DNA from: Apostichopus japonicus
Lineage: Eukaryota > Echinodermata > Holothuroidea > Aspidochirotida > Stichopodidae
Direction: 5' to 3'
Length of the DNA stretch: 64,000 nucleotides
Assembly (NCBI RefSeq): GCF_037975245.1
Contig: NC_092576.1
Span: 28,321,611-28,385,610 of the forward strand
Part shown: piece by piece, positions 25,401-38,146 of the stretch
Layout of the letters: every line of letters begins with the position of its first letter
Numbering within the stretch: the first letter of the stretch is position 1
Made by a program: the position numbers and the translations under genes
The notes under the pieces: generated by a model
The model's database searches: none
Seen by the model: the letters and a program-made list of their open reading frames with translations, nothing else
Told to the model about the DNA's origin: nothing

Positions 25401-27611
25401 AACTTTTGAGTGGGATGAATCACATTTCTCAGAATCATGTACGGAATCATCATTGCTGTCAGGAACATCGGGTAGAGGTCCCCAGAAGAAAGTATACGAA
25501 AATTGATGTTAAGATGTTATCTGCCTATCTAGACTTGATATAACCGTGATTGACTTACCTAGATAGTCTCGATCTACCTAGGAATTGACAGTGTAAGGAA
25601 TAATGTCAACAACCAAAATTTGCACTGCATACGGTAATCGTGCACCCGTCCAGCTTATCATAACATAGTGTCGACACTGGGGTAATCAAATCAGAAAACT
25701 GCTATAAACTGTGCTCTATTCTAGCATTCTTTCAGAGCGAATACATTGGATCATGGTAGTTGCTATAAATTGAAATATGACAACTTCCTGTGATCTGATG
25801 GCCCGCTTTACAAAATCTGTATTACAGAACAAAACATTGTGATAAAGGCTAAATACAGAATTCAGACATGAGACATACGAGCACAGTGGTTCTAAACCCA
25901 AGGTACATGTGGTAACTTGCGATCAAACTGTGACTAACGTGTCTGTAGGCAAACGCTGCGGATACATTGATCATATTTCACATGCTGCTTGCCTACATTC
26001 ATTTATGTTTTTCCAACCTTTTTTTGTTTCAAATTTGTCTGTTAGGCTTACAAAGATGATATGAACAATGAACCTTACAATCCTTTCATTAAGGTATTTC
26101 TCGACACCCTATCTATAAGGATCAATTACTGTAACTGTAAGCCTTGACATCATTTGTTGACAAATAAATGTTTATTACCCTGTTCTGCTCAATGATAAGA
26201 TCAAAACATCAAACATTTAAAAGCGATGGGTGTTTTGTTTGAAATGAGTAAAAACAATTTCATTTGCTTTGGCATGTGGTTGAGCTATTCATTGATTTTC
26301 ACGTTTTAATAAAAAGCGAACTTTTCTTCTCAAGAAAACAAAAAAAGAAGGAAAAACAAAAAACAAGAAACACTTTGTAATGCCGTCCGAAATGTTTCAT
26401 CGTTCTGCTTCTTTTTTAATGCATTTGAAGCACGATTCATTTGGTAGGGCAATATTTGAGTCACTCAAACTTAAGCATAAATGCGTTACCATCAATCTGA
26501 TCCCTGTCATATTGTTGTGTTTAATATTAAGTCATTAGATATTGATTCATTCTTTCTATATAAGTGTGCGGTAAATAGCCTAGTTAATGCAACAGTCAAA
26601 CTGTGTTTGAAACGAGAAAAATAAAAATAACAAATGTCGCCAACTTATTTTCAACCGTGCAAAGTACGATAGTTGCAGATTATAAAACTAATCGTTTTTT
26701 TTTATAAACAGCTCCTGCTTTAAACCTTTGGATTTTTCAGAAAGGCTGAACACCCTCAAATTTCCCTTTGGTGAAAGCAGTGATACTGGAGTTATAATTA
26801 GGAAGTGTTGCGGTGTAGATAAGAGATAAAAATGAGGGCGCCTGACAGTTGTTGGAAGCAAAAGCATGGCGACACGCACGCCGAAAGCATAGTTAGTAAC
26901 CTATATTAATCAGTTCTAAGTTTAATTTCATGTTTTGCAGTTTATAAGTGTGATGTCGTACGTGTAACACAAAGAGATTCAAAACCTATGGCTTGTTCTT
27001 CTCCATGATATTGTGGTTATAAGGAGTATGAAAGCCAGTTAAATAAATGAATTCTTTAAACTAGAACTCATGACTATAAACTGAAGGTTGTTAGAACTAA
27101 TGCATTCGATATGAAAGATGTAATTAAACTGAAGTGACAGTGTCCACTGTTATCTTGAATGCACAAAATGGACAAGCATGTATAGCTGATTTGGCTCTGA
27201 ATAATCTGTCACTAATGAAACTGCACTTCGGCTAATAGTTCGGTGTTCTAAGTTGTTGGTACTGTTAAGATAAGATAAGTTAAGATTAATCGATAACAGC
27301 AAGAAATGTTTACAAAAAAGGATCTGTTCTTTTTTCTCAAATAAAACGACGTGCAATTACGTTTCGAATGTACACGTTAACAATCGCCGCACCGCTGCAT
27401 ATGTGGACACCGTAACCACTAGGCCATGGACGCTGATTGTATGTCCAGAAGTTCGAAACCGGTAAGGAAGGTCGCAATTCCACTGCATGCATTTGTCACC
27501 TGTATCGAACAATACTAGTTATGTTTTAGTGCCATATTTGCCTTACTCTAGAGATCAAACATGATTCTAACCAACTCGAAATAATTCGTCATTCCTAAGG
27601 TCGGACCTCTA
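22423..27611. other. Long intergenic stretch, no recognisable gene
   Basis: About 5 kb of AT-rich sequence without a supportable exon on either strand. The longest open frame (minus, 22776-22510) begins MANSYRFWSDTYPKCQ and resembles nothing I know. The only structured feature noticed is a 12-bp palindrome at 22809-22834. Confidence 0.4.
22809..22834. repeat. Perfect 12-bp inverted repeat with 2-nt spacer
   Basis: ACTATGTGTCAC, AA, then GTGACACATAGT. It could form a short hairpin or be a symmetric protein-binding site. No function can be assigned. Confidence 0.6.
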
Positions 27612-27880
27612 ATAATAATAATATTAGGCCTTTAGCTACGCTTATCATTGTAAACCATATCACAGCGCTTACAAGTTATATTACCCATGCTCAACGATAA
27701 CCTGTCCCAGAGACAATCCCTCCAGGTGGCAGCAGTTATTTACTGCGCCCAATGACAAGTTACCTCACAGGTACCAATTTAACCCCCAAGGAGACAACGT
27801 AATGAACAAGGCAGGAATCGAACAAACAATCCTTGGATCACGAGTCCGACGCCTTAGCCAATTGGCCACTACACTCTAAC
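27612..27880 (-). mobile_element. tRNA-derived SINE
   Basis: On the minus strand the head (about 27880-27808) reads like a tRNA: GTAGTGGCCAATTGGCTAAG (A box), GGCGTCGGACTCGTGATC (anticodon-arm region) and TTGTTCGATTCCTG (B box). A tRNA-unrelated body runs down to a (TAA)n-like tail at about 27612-27626, the expected 3' tail of a SINE. The A- and B-box matches are good; family unnamed. Confidence 0.65.
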
Positions 27881-28059
27881 GAGATACTTTGAACAAACTT
27901 TTGTTAATGAAATGAAATCGTAATTTGTTGGAAAATCTGGAAGAACTTCCAGCCTCCACCGGGATATATATTTATAGAGAGAGAGAGAGATGTAGATAGA
28001 GAGGGTGGAAGGGGGAGAGCTGGAGAAAAATATACCCATATATCTATACTGACCCGGCC

Positions 28060-29520
28060 GGTTGGGGTCCTAAACGTCACGGCCGAACGGCACTACCCAA
28101 CCATCCCTTTCTAACAAACAAAACTCAAGTCAAGAGAGCCAAAAAATAAATACGCACAATACGACAACCCCCAACCACCCATCCAACATTCAAAAAACAC
28201 AAAAGGACAACCAGCACGCAGCAAAACTAACACCCCTACCCAGCACACTAGCTTCCGAAAAGGGCCGCCCCAGAAAAATGGCAAAAGTTGCCTTAAACCT
28301 GAAGGTAAATGTCACACTTGGCCCGCCTCCAGGACTGCCAGCCAACTGGCAAATTTCCCCTAAAACAATATCGCAAATATTCCTCCAACTAAGTTTTTAT
28401 CAACATAGCACAAGCACAAATAATACGATGCAACACAGTAACAGAACAAACTGGAGGATCTGCCCCTTATAAAACAAAACAAAACAAAACCCTGTCCCAC
28501 CGAACATGAACGGTCTCCCGTTACACGGTCGGTCCAGGTTCAGAACCACTCCCAAAACTTTAAAACAGAGCAACCATTAAAAAAAAAACATGAGCGGGAC
28601 TCTCTAAGCTGTCACAGCCGGTCCTCGGGCACAGTCCATCACCCAATCGCCAATGATACCTCTTCAGATTGGTCACTATGGCACCGTGTGTAATTCCCCA
28701 GGCAAGATCGCGGAGCCTGTACCATTCAGCCTTGAATGCACCGAACGCCATACTGCGGCAGAATGACGTCCCTGTACAAATATTGCATTCAAGGCCCTAT
28801 CCCGCAAGGAGCTGTGAATGAGGGCTGGCCGTGACAGGTCAACAAGGGGCAACTCAATTAGAGAGGAGCAAATGACACGTACCTTCCTGCTTGGAGTACT
28901 CCTATGCGGTTCTCTGTTGCTAACCAGTGCCGAGATTCATCTACTCAAGTGCTACCCTCCCCAAAAACGTTCAAAATATAAACAAGGCAACCCTGGGTCA
29001 GTTAAGGCTACAAACAATTGCTTAAATAACAAAAAGCTCAATTTACTTCCTAGATGAACCATACCAACCCCCCCCCCCCCTTGTTCGGATTCAACTTCGC
29101 CCCGGTAGCTCTCTCAAAGATAGATAAATCCTGCGAATATCCATAAAGTAATGGAGACAGAGGGCCCCCCTGGCGCATCCCCTACTCTACGTTAGAAATC
29201 TTTGAACAAAACTCATTTACGATCACCGAACTGAAATTCTGCTGATACAAAACAGAAATCATTTACGAAAATTTGGGTGTAACTGAAACTTCTGGAATAC
29301 ATTCATTATAAAAACCGCGATCCCCCATGTCAAAGGCCTACTGCTGGTTAAGGGACCAATGAACATGGCAGACCATGCCCAATAACAAAGTCGGTGAAGT
29401 AGCGCATCAACCACAAATTCAGCTGGATGCAATTACCCTTCACTGCACAAGTCTGGAGACTACCCACAAGATAACGGCATAGCCAGTGCAAGGCGGTTGC
29501 AGAAACCTTAGCCAGCAACT
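28060..29520 (-). mobile_element. 5'-truncated LINE (same family as 51.2-53.8 kb)
   Basis: Minus-strand remnant of a non-LTR retrotransposon. 29500-29090 aligns with the reverse-transcriptase part of the element at 51660-52230. 28751-28560 encodes a C-terminal tail with MAFGAFKAEWYRLRDLAWG and a zinc-knuckle-like C..C...ESPAHVFF. 28550-28060 is the 3' UTR, also found in the fragment at 40875-41145. Frames are broken and segments deleted, so it is inactive. Confidence 0.75.
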
Positions 29521-29529
29521 CAAAAGCAA

Positions 29530-29634
29530 TAAATATATATATATATATAACTATGTATTAATATATATTAATATATATATATATATGTATTAATACATAT
29601 TCACATTTATAAATATATATTTATATATACATAT
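29530..29634. repeat. (TA)n microsatellite at left edge of duplication unit 2
   Basis: Interrupted TA repeats including two GTATTAATACATAT-like pieces also present at the matching border of unit 1. It lies between the truncated LINE and the start of unit 2. Confidence 0.9.
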
Positions 29635-31132
29635 ATGTATGAAATGAAGTATTCCAACGAATATACTCTTCATAAGTAATTTTTTCTGACCCGTATCCAT
29701 CTCAGAAAGTCGCATCAAATTAATCCTAGTTGAATATCGCTTGAATATCATCTTAACAGTTCCATCGTTTCAATGATTCAATTATGCTGTTTGTCATCAT
29801 CCATTCATGGGCTCGCAAATGTGAATCTGATCCAATAACAGTAAACAGCTATATTCATAAAGCAAGTCTTTTCGAAATTTTACTCGGTTACACAGCTTGC
29901 AGTCGGACGCAAAAGCAATGTCGGTCGCCGAATTGATCGACAATGCTCATAGAAAATGGTAAATTTCATGAAACACAAGTAAAGTACCATAAATGAAGTT
30001 TTGTTTCTCCGATTAAGGGTTGGATGGACATAAGGGCGAGATAGCGGTGGGGGGGGGGGGGCTTGTTTCTTTGCATTAAACGTTCGTTAATATTTACACT
30101 TCATACATATGCCCTTTTGTACCTGCTCTGCCCCTCATACAAAATAAAAACCTCTTTGCTTCTCCACCCCACTTGCCTCTGCCTACACTTTGGTAATTCT
30201 GGTGCAGCTTCTGAAACGAAAACATGCTAAAAGAAGACACTGAATCATTCCTGATTGATTATGATTTACTTCTACTGTTGTAGTGAAACAAGGGGTGGGA
30301 AAAGAAGAAAACTGTTAGCAAACTGCTTGTATAATGCCAAAAAATACAATTTTAGGTAAATATGAACATTTTAGGGGACTTGACGTTTCCATGCTACCAG
30401 GATATTCTTTAGATGCCAAATGAAGCGGAAACAAACTTACAAAACATTCCAATACAAAGATGACTCGATTTGTTCAAGTTAACGATCCGACCATCTATGT
30501 CTCTTATGTGTCCTTAGTTTTTTTCAGTTTATAAATTCTAGCAATGTCCGCCACACAAAACAGACAATTTTAAAAGTAGAAAATGGCTGAAAGGTTTGAC
30601 TCTCTTCAACGTTATGGCCATAATTTTACAATAACTACACTAAAGATCTTGCTAATATGTTCTTACATCTCTGCCATAGCTCTAACATTAATGAGTTTGA
30701 AGAAGAGTGCGGTTGACATATTGGTATGTGACAGGTACATTTTCAATTGTTTCGAATTTTGACAGAAAAAACATGACTTGAAATGATAACAAGAACAGGT
30801 TATTGTAATAAAATTCAGAAGTTTGCTTATTTTTCTGTATTGAACTAAACGTTAATAACTCGCTCCTATAATTCGTGCAACCAAATTGTTCTTAGCATAG
30901 ACATCGCCGCTAACGCATCGGTATATCACTAGTTGTGCATGTCACAAGACTTGGTAAACGTTGCAACTAAAGGACAAGTACCGTTTTAAGGAAAACGTTC
31001 AACATTAACAAGATGAAAGCAAATTTAAGCTACCCAACTGAAAACCAAAAGGAAAGAAAAGCTAAAGAAAAGAAAACTACAGTTTCTAATTTATACTTTT
31101 GGTGGCCGCCTTATAGTATCCGCATCATGACT

Positions 31133-34100
31133 TTATTGCTGTCTCAAGCACTTCTTGTAGTCTCTCCCTCCGAGCCAGACGCAAATCCCTTTCTTGTTCT
31201 TGCCGCATCTTGCAAAATCAATTTCACAATTCCCACCATCGCCGTAGCTGCCGTAATTGTAGCTGGCCGATTCCAGTGTACATATTCCTTCAGTTGAATC
31301 ACAATAGTCGTATTGCCCGCATATCTGATTTGAAGAGAAAATCAGTAACTGTGATGTACGTGTGATTTTATTTCATGATTGCCTGAATAAAACATCGACG
31401 TCACACTGTTTACGGACCAGACACGTTGCAACACAAACCCGAAAAGTCGATTTGTCATGTGGCTGAGAAATAAGTTACTGTGGTGTATTTGTGATTTCAT
31501 TCCATGATTGCCCGTATATAATGTTGACGTTGCAATGTTCACTTCGTTCATGGTATGTTGTAGCCAAGTCGTGATTTGTAACACTCCGCATTATTTAATA
31601 TTCAATAATCGTCGACGTAACCCTGCGACAAGGCCTAATGCTTTTGATTACAAACTTACGGAACATTTATTGCAGTTCTTCCTATACTGACGTTTCAGCC
31701 CTTGAAACTGTCGCTGGGTGATCTGATTAACGGTCCTGTAATATCCGCATACTCCGAGTGTCAACTGGCCATCAACTACATCGCCTATAAAGATGAGCCA
31801 AAAACATGATTACGTATAAGAGCACATCTGACGATAAAATGTACATACTGATGTTAGGTATTAAGGAAAAAATAAATCCTAGGTCACAAAGTATTATTAT
31901 GATTATATACACCAACCTTCAAAACCTTTCTTAGCCACCCTATACACTCCTGGGTTATGTTTAGTTATATTTGAATTATAGGTCACATATTCCTTCATCA
32001 TGAAATTACAATATTTAAAACCGTGCGTAGAGAAAAGGGTTCAGATGTGGGAGTCGCACGTTGCTTTTTAAGAACCGTTTAACTGTTAAATGTATTACCG
32101 GTTACAGTTTGTGTAATGTAGTATGTAGTTATATCCACATCATATTACTTTAAACATTTGCTTCCATGCCTCTTTGTCTTAAGAGTAACTACTTACTTCC
32201 TGTTCATGGAGTTTCTCTTTGTTTGTTGTTCATTATTTAATAACGGAGCCCAAAGTAAATGAGCCGGAGCACACCCCAACGTAACATTTGTTTAACTAAA
32301 AGAAAGAACCCTCTGACGCTCACAATTGGACTATTTTGTAAGAAGAGTAGAAAGAAGCGGTGCAGCAATATAAAACGACCCTAAAAGGAGTGTCCAAATT
32401 CACACACACAACAATTGTTACATTTGGGTGAGATTTCTTGTGTACATTTTGCACCTCTACATGCCCGGATATGACACTATCAGGCTTTCCCTTCATCATT
32501 TTGAGGACAGGTTTTCCCTGTTTCCTTTTTGATGATTATTTTGGAATGTCCATTTTGGTCAGTATATATGGAAAGAATCTTAATGTTTTTTATTTATTTT
32601 TCAATTCTTGTCATCCTGCTGGGAGCAGTTTTACCGCATAAGCATGTTATCAATAATTCACTGTACACAATGATGTTAAGTAATATTCTGTCTGCCAATA
32701 ATAATTTAATTCAACCAACATCAGTCATGACAATTTGTTCAATTATTACAGATGTTTACTCAAACGCTTATGTACTATTTCCGATTGTGTTCACTGTAAT
32801 TGGCTGGGTTTACAGCCCCCTCCTATACCCCCTCCCCAAACTACACCATGGATTGGCGTCTGCTAGCGAATATTCAGCACAGAAAGAAGAATATTTATAC
32901 TCTTATTGTTCTTTGCGGAATACATCTCCGAGCCCAATGGTTAAGGGGGAACCCTCCTTCCAACACGCTGCAACGTTTCCAGAACTGCTTGTTGTCTCGT
33001 AGCGAGCTCAAATTTCAGAGAGGAATATATTTGAAAGCCCCTATAGCTGTAAGGTGCCTATACTTTTGTTAACCTTACGTTTTAGCACCAGGTGACGAAA
33101 CACAGGTCAATCACGTAATCTCAAAGTATGTCAATTGAAACGAAACCACAGCATGTGATGTCACAATTTTCAAACGCACATTTTCCTTTTATCCCAACAA
33201 GGTGCGGTATTTCATTACACTATTTAGTGTCACTGCAGGGCGAAATACTATTGGGTTTGTTTTGTATTACGTACATTAGGTACATTATGTACATTAATGT
33301 TGATTTAATGTCACTGTTTAATCTAACAATATAATTCAATCTAATAACAATTATTGTAACTACGCCTGAAATAAAACTTTCAAGACGTTCTACCACCAGG
33401 CAACGAAAGACAGGCCAACCACGTAATCTCAAAGTATTCTCGTTAGCACAAAACCACAGCATGTGGTGTCACAACTTCAACACGGTCGTTTTCCTTTTAT
33501 ACCAAATGTATGCGTAGTTCATTACACTATTTAGGGTCACAACCGGGCAAATATTATTGGGTTTGTTTTGTAGCTCGTACAAATATGGGTATTAATGTTG
33601 TTTTAGTGTCACTGTTTATTCTTAAAATATTCAATATTGATACGAATATTGCAGCCACTCCTATTGAGGAGAAAGGAACCGTGTTTTTCACTCTTACCCA
33701 TTATCACATAATTCTGATTGACACTAAGTCTGACGTTGCAATAAAGAAATGCTCCTTGGAGACTGACTATGATCTCGACCGTCGTTCCCGTGGCAGTTAA
33801 ACCGTTCCTTTTATAACTCTTTTCAATATCCACGGTGTACACAGTCTTACGTATGGCGTCAAAACCGACAGCTGATTGTAAAAGAAAGAAGGTAGTAAAA
33901 TTAATATACTGTAACAGAAAGCTGACAGTCCTTGTCAATTTTACGCAATTACAAGTCAATAATTGCATGGGAAAAGGACGTAAGAGGGGCAGTTGGTTGG
34001 GGATCATGTGTGGTGGACTTATCGCAAGATTGAACAGTGGCCTAGATAAGTGTTATGCAATTCTTCTTATTTTCAATTTCCGCAGGTTTATTTATTCTTT

Positions 34101-37090
34101 TTCTTCTTCTCGTTATAAACAACCGCTAACAGCCGATGTACTTATAACATGAATCTTGTCAACCATGCTGATCAGTCTGATCTATAATCTTTTCATAGCA
34201 AATTCAGGAAAAGAAGTGAAGGTAGATGATTTGGTTTTCTTAAAGGGAGATAACATTTACTTTGGCTCTTTTGGTAACCAATCAGGTGACCAACTTTCAC
34301 AATTGAGTACCAGAGGATTTTTGTCTTTTTGAATATAAAGCAAGTTGATAACTTCGCATATTTTTGAAGTAGAACATCGACGTTAACTCAGTCTTCACTT
34401 TTTCTTGCGTAGAAAACATAATAAGCTAGTTTTGTATCATCAATTTCCCTTTACTTTTGTGGTTAACGATTTAATATTAAGTTTGAAGGTTTACGCTTGG
34501 TACGATGTAACATTATTACTACTTGCCCAAGCTTTTAATATGTTGATTTTAGTACACTTTTTACGTTTAGTACACTCTTGGAAAGGAGGCATTATGATTT
34601 TGCTATTATTAATAATCTCGCAAAAGCGTTGAATTGTGTTTGACAATCCATGTACGACCGAGACCGTTCAAGCCTTCAAACTTTAACACTTGATACAAAT
34701 AAATAGACATGTAAAGAATAGTCGCTGAATACTGAGAGTGTTTGAATGGTTGTAATGATAACAACGATGATGAGAGCATCAAATTTGTTACCATTCACAA
34801 ACGATTGCTTTCTTTAAACCTGGCCAAACTTACAGTTAGCAGAACAGATGAGTCTGGTTGTGAATCAAAAACTGAAAGAATGCACTGAACTCTTGGGAAC
34901 GTCGTGCTAACTAACATAACCACTAATGTTAATTTCGTTTAGCATTATATTTTATCACACATAAAATTTACATCCTCTCTGAAGTTATCTAAAATGAACG
35001 AAATAGTATACAAATATTTATCAACAGAAATGTGCCAACCGCGAATTACATTCCTTTGTGACAACTCGATAACCTTTCAGATGCGTAGCGAAGGGGTTTT
35101 TGTTGGGGGGTGTGGAGAATTTGATTTGCCGACGGATCTGGAAGTGGTGACTGAAATGGGGGAGGGGTCTAAAAGGAGGGGGTGTCTCCCTCCCCTTTGG
35201 AAAATTTTTAGTTTTGAAACGTCCTTAGATGCAATCTGGTGCATACTTTAAGCCAAATTTGATTTGCCGTCGGATCTGGCAGTGGTGACTGAAATGGGGG
35301 AGGGGTTTAAGGGGAGGGGGTGTCCCCCTCCCCTTTGGAAAATTTTTAGTTTTGAAACGTCCTTAGATGCAATCTGGTGCATATTTTAAGTCAAATTTGA
35401 TTTGCCGTCGGATCTGGAAGTGGTGACTGAAATGGGGGAGGGGTATAAGGGTAGGGGGTCTAACCCTCCCCCTTTGGAAAATTTTTAGTTTTGAAACGTC
35501 CTTAGATGCAATCTGGTGAATATTTTAAGTCAAATTTGGCACGGAAGAAGCTCCCGTTCTCCTTTTCTCTATTCAGCTTTCCTTCTTTCTTCCCATTCCG
35601 CTCTCTTCACCTTTTCTCCTTTTGCCGACAGACCCAAAATTTGCCGACAGCGACCAAATTATTGGGGGGCGGGTGTGACACCCCCCACACCCCCCGCTCG
35701 CTACGCCCCTGTAACCTTTCTGTAACACATTGACGTTTGTAGGCGTGTTCTCTTATTACTATTTCTTTCAAAGACCAAATACTAACAATGATCGTAAGAT
35801 TTCATAAAAATGTCATGAATATTTCGACATATCTCAACTCGGCGCAAACGATTGGTCTTTGATACTCACAAGATGGAAAATAGTCATCAAAGAAGGATGG
35901 TAGGTTACTCTCCTGATACTGGTAATCTCCTTCGTTTTCTATGAAAGTTACGTCTTCTGCTGTCACTCGGCCTTGTATGACTGTGAAAATTGAAACGTAA
36001 AGACTGAGTATTATTTTATCTTTCGACTGAAGTTAAACAAACGCAAAATGGCAGGCAGAATTCTCCCACGCTCAATACAACTTTATGATAGGTACCACTT
36101 GACAAAGGGCTTTTTATCGAGCTAACATAAAAAAACGCTTGACAAATTACAATCTAAGGTAACGTTAGAATAACGTTTTGCACTAACGTTACTTTGCCAA
36201 ATTTGAGTTCAATATAAACAATATAAACACTTATACATATAGTTGACACACAATTGGTCTTCTTTACTTATCGCTGAAGGTTAATGTAATATGGAAAATT
36301 ACAAATTAAGTGCTGGAGGTAAAGAAATTTTCCATGAAGCTCGCGTGCACACGGAATAGTCTATACAATACATCTTTTTTACTCGGTTTCTTTTAGTAAG
36401 TGGTTTTAGTATGGTGAACTCAATGGCGAATAGTTGGAATATTCCACCAAATGAAGGTTAAAAGGATTGTAATTATAGAACTTGTATTCAACTTTTTTTC
36501 ATTAAACCGTCCAGAAAGCTTTCATAGTATAAATGTAAACATATTTAAAGACTAAATAGGACACTAAAATGTTTTCATAATTTTGACATTTTCTTAAATA
36601 AATGGTAGCTTGTTTATTTGATGACGTCTACTGATATGAGACTTTAGAATAAAATAGTATCCAAAATTAGCAATGTCAACTCAAAATCTGCTTTTAAAGG
36701 TCCCATGAAATACCCCTTACTTTAAGTGTTTTAAGACCTTACAATATTAACGGTTATTTTAGCTATTTACAAACCTATTGTTTCTTGCAATTAATTTAAC
36801 TATTTATTTATTCAGACGGTGAATCATCGAATTTAGAATTTCCGGAACAGTTATACACACAACATGCATCCAACATAAAGCATAACACATATCACTCAAA
36901 GAAATATTATTGGCATTTCTGACACGTAGTATGAACGATAAAGTGATGAAATGCATTGCTCACCATAATCAGCTGCACAATATTCCTCTTGAGGATGCAG
37001 TTGTTCACATGAGCAGCACTGTATGTTACGAATGCTGGACATTACAAGTACAACACTCAGTACATGGGAGAACCACATCGCCGTTGGCAT
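31133..37090 (-). CDS. TIMP: TIMP/tensilin-like secreted inhibitor, copy 2 (5 exons, 242 aa)
   Basis: Exons in coding order: 37090-36964, 35980-35870, 33871-33698, 31784-31660, 31324-31133; GT-AG junctions, phases 1,1,1,0, no disruption. Signal peptide as in copy 1, mature start CSCEQLHPQEEYC, so residue 2 is Ser, as in many vertebrate TIMPs with Ser/Thr. Exon 2 is V-IQGRVTAEDVTF followed by an acidic, Tyr-rich loop (ENEGDYQYQESN, FFDDYFPS). Exon 3: VYTVDIEKSYKRNG, FLYC at the Cys70 position, YVIMG. Exon 4: VCGYYRTVNQ, KNCNKCS. Exon 5 differs from copy 1 by one residue (Tyr for Phe in YNYGSYG). All 14 mature Cys are kept. The stop codon again overlaps AATAAA. Intron 2 holds a hAT-like insertion (35078-35711). 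Likely functional as a secreted inhibitor or matrix factor; target unknown. Confidence 0.9.
33060..33625. repeat. Tandem pair of diverged ~320-bp modules in intron 3 of TIMP copy 2
   Basis: Two adjacent modules each read AGGTGACGAAACACAGG or AGGCAACGAAAGACAGG, then CACGTAATCTCAAAGTAT, a CATTTTCC/CGTTTTCC block and TATTGGGTTTGTTTTGTA. The left one (33060-33350) resembles the single module in copies 1 and 4; the right one (33395-33625) resembles the single module in copy 3. Neither is coding. Confidence 0.7.
35078..35711. mobile_element. hAT-like MITE with 8-bp target duplication, only in TIMP copy 2
   Basis: Termini CAGATGCGTAGCGAAGGGG and, inverted at the right, CAGGGGCGTAGCGAGCGG. The flanks are TAACCTTT at 35070-35077 and 35712-35719, a perfect 8-bp target duplication. 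Copies 1, 3 and 4 show the uninterrupted ACCTTTCTGTAAC or a close variant at this point in intron 2, so this is a dated insertion after the duplications. The interior holds three ~137-bp tandem repeats. Confidence 0.8.
35119..35530. repeat. Three ~137-bp tandem repeats inside the MITE
   Basis: AATTTGATTTGCCG starts units at about 35119, 35256 and 35393. Each runs through GGGGGAGGGG, CCCTTTGGAAAATTTTTAG and CAATCTGGTG. Units are nearly identical, implying recent amplification. Confidence 0.85.
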
Positions 37091-37562
37091 TTTCTATAAC
37101 GTCTCAGAGAATTAAATCTACTGTTTTGGGAACTCTAGTCTTGATTCGTCAGCAAACACGAAATGGTTGCCTCAATCGTGTACAAGGTTATTATGTGCCA
37201 AAGTACCTGTTCAACTACCGATTAAATTTCTCTCTTTACCAGTAAGTGCCTATTCTGTTACATAGAATAAGAAAAGCATTATACGGTTAGCGAGAAATGA
37301 CAGACCTGGTAACACACCCTTTCTTCATGTCGTCAATTTAGTCAATTGTTAAAACGGTTGTGTGAGTATAATAGCTCAGTACAGCTGAAGCATCAAGGCT
37401 TATAAAAATAAACAAATGTTACAGATGAACAACAACTCAAAGTGAATGCGCTAGTTGTAAGGGCACATTCTACATCCAAAAATAAAAAGAAACCAATTCT
37501 TCCTCATAGGCTAGTGCAATAGCGGGTAGCCTAATCACATGTTCTAGAATGTTATATAGTTA

Positions 37563-37804
37563 GATATATATATATATATATATATATATCTATATATATA
37601 TATATAGATATACATCTATATATATATATATCTATATATGTATATATATATACAACTATATATATCTCTATATATATCTATATATATTTATATCTATATA
37701 TATATATATATATATATAGATAAAATATAGATATATATATATATATATATCGTAATGAGTTGGAAAATCAAGAACAATGAACACACCCTTTCTTCATGTG
37801 GTCA

Positions 37805-37874
<70 letters not shown>

Positions 37875-37949
37875 CTATATATCTAGATATCTCTCTCTAT
37901 TTATATATATCTATATATATATATATATATCTATATCTATCTCTCTCTC

Positions 37950-37983
<34 letters not shown>

Positions 37984-38036
37984 TATATATATGTATATAT
38001 ATATAGCTATATATATATATATATATATATATATCG
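37563..38036. repeat. Long (TA)n / (TATC)n microsatellites
   Basis: Two blocks (37563-37751 and 37807-38036) of TA repeats with TATC and TCTC interruptions. Each is followed by the same unique string CGTAATGAGTTGGAAAATCA. Open frames here (Ile-Tyr repeats) are artefacts of the dinucleotide. Confidence 0.95.
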
Positions 38037-38075
38037 TAATGAGTTGGAAAATCAAGAACAATGAAAAAACTTCCA

Positions 38076-38146
38076 GCCTCCACCGGGATTCGAACCCGGG
38101 CCTCCCGCTCTGTACGCGGACACCCTAACCACTAGGCTATGGACGC
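38076..38146 (-). repeat. tRNA-like sequence (anticodon ACA) inside a dispersed repeat
   Basis: The minus strand folds as a near-complete cloverleaf: acceptor GCGTCCA/TGGAGGC (one mismatch), A box TAGCCTAGTGGTTAGG, anticodon stem TCCGC/GCGGG with loop GTACAGA, T arm CCGGG-TTCGAAT-CCCGG. The anticodon would be ACA, unusual for tRNA-Cys. Flanking sequence on both sides recurs in diverged form near 27395-27540 and 27930-27960, so it belongs to a repeat family, most likely a tRNA-derived SINE rather than a working tRNA gene. Confidence 0.55.

Larger units (their letters stand above)
29635..37556 (-). repeat. Tandem segmental duplication, unit 2
   Basis: Aligns with unit 1 from TGTATGAAATGAAGTATTCC to about 37556, where a long (TA)n tract begins. 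Compared with units 1, 3 and 4 it lacks roughly 500 bp of intron 1 (the junction is near 36440) and carries a transposon in intron 2 and a two-module intron 3. Confidence 0.85.

Noticed and set aside
35119-35530. Considered as a CRISPR-like or regulatory repeat array
   Set aside because: The tandem units are contiguous without spacers and lie inside a DNA transposon in an animal genome.
37777-38128. Two open frames of 95 and 110 codons made of Ile-Tyr repeats
   Set aside because: They are translations of a (TA)n microsatellite, with no start context or conservation. The same applies to the Ile-Tyr frames at 57743-58195.
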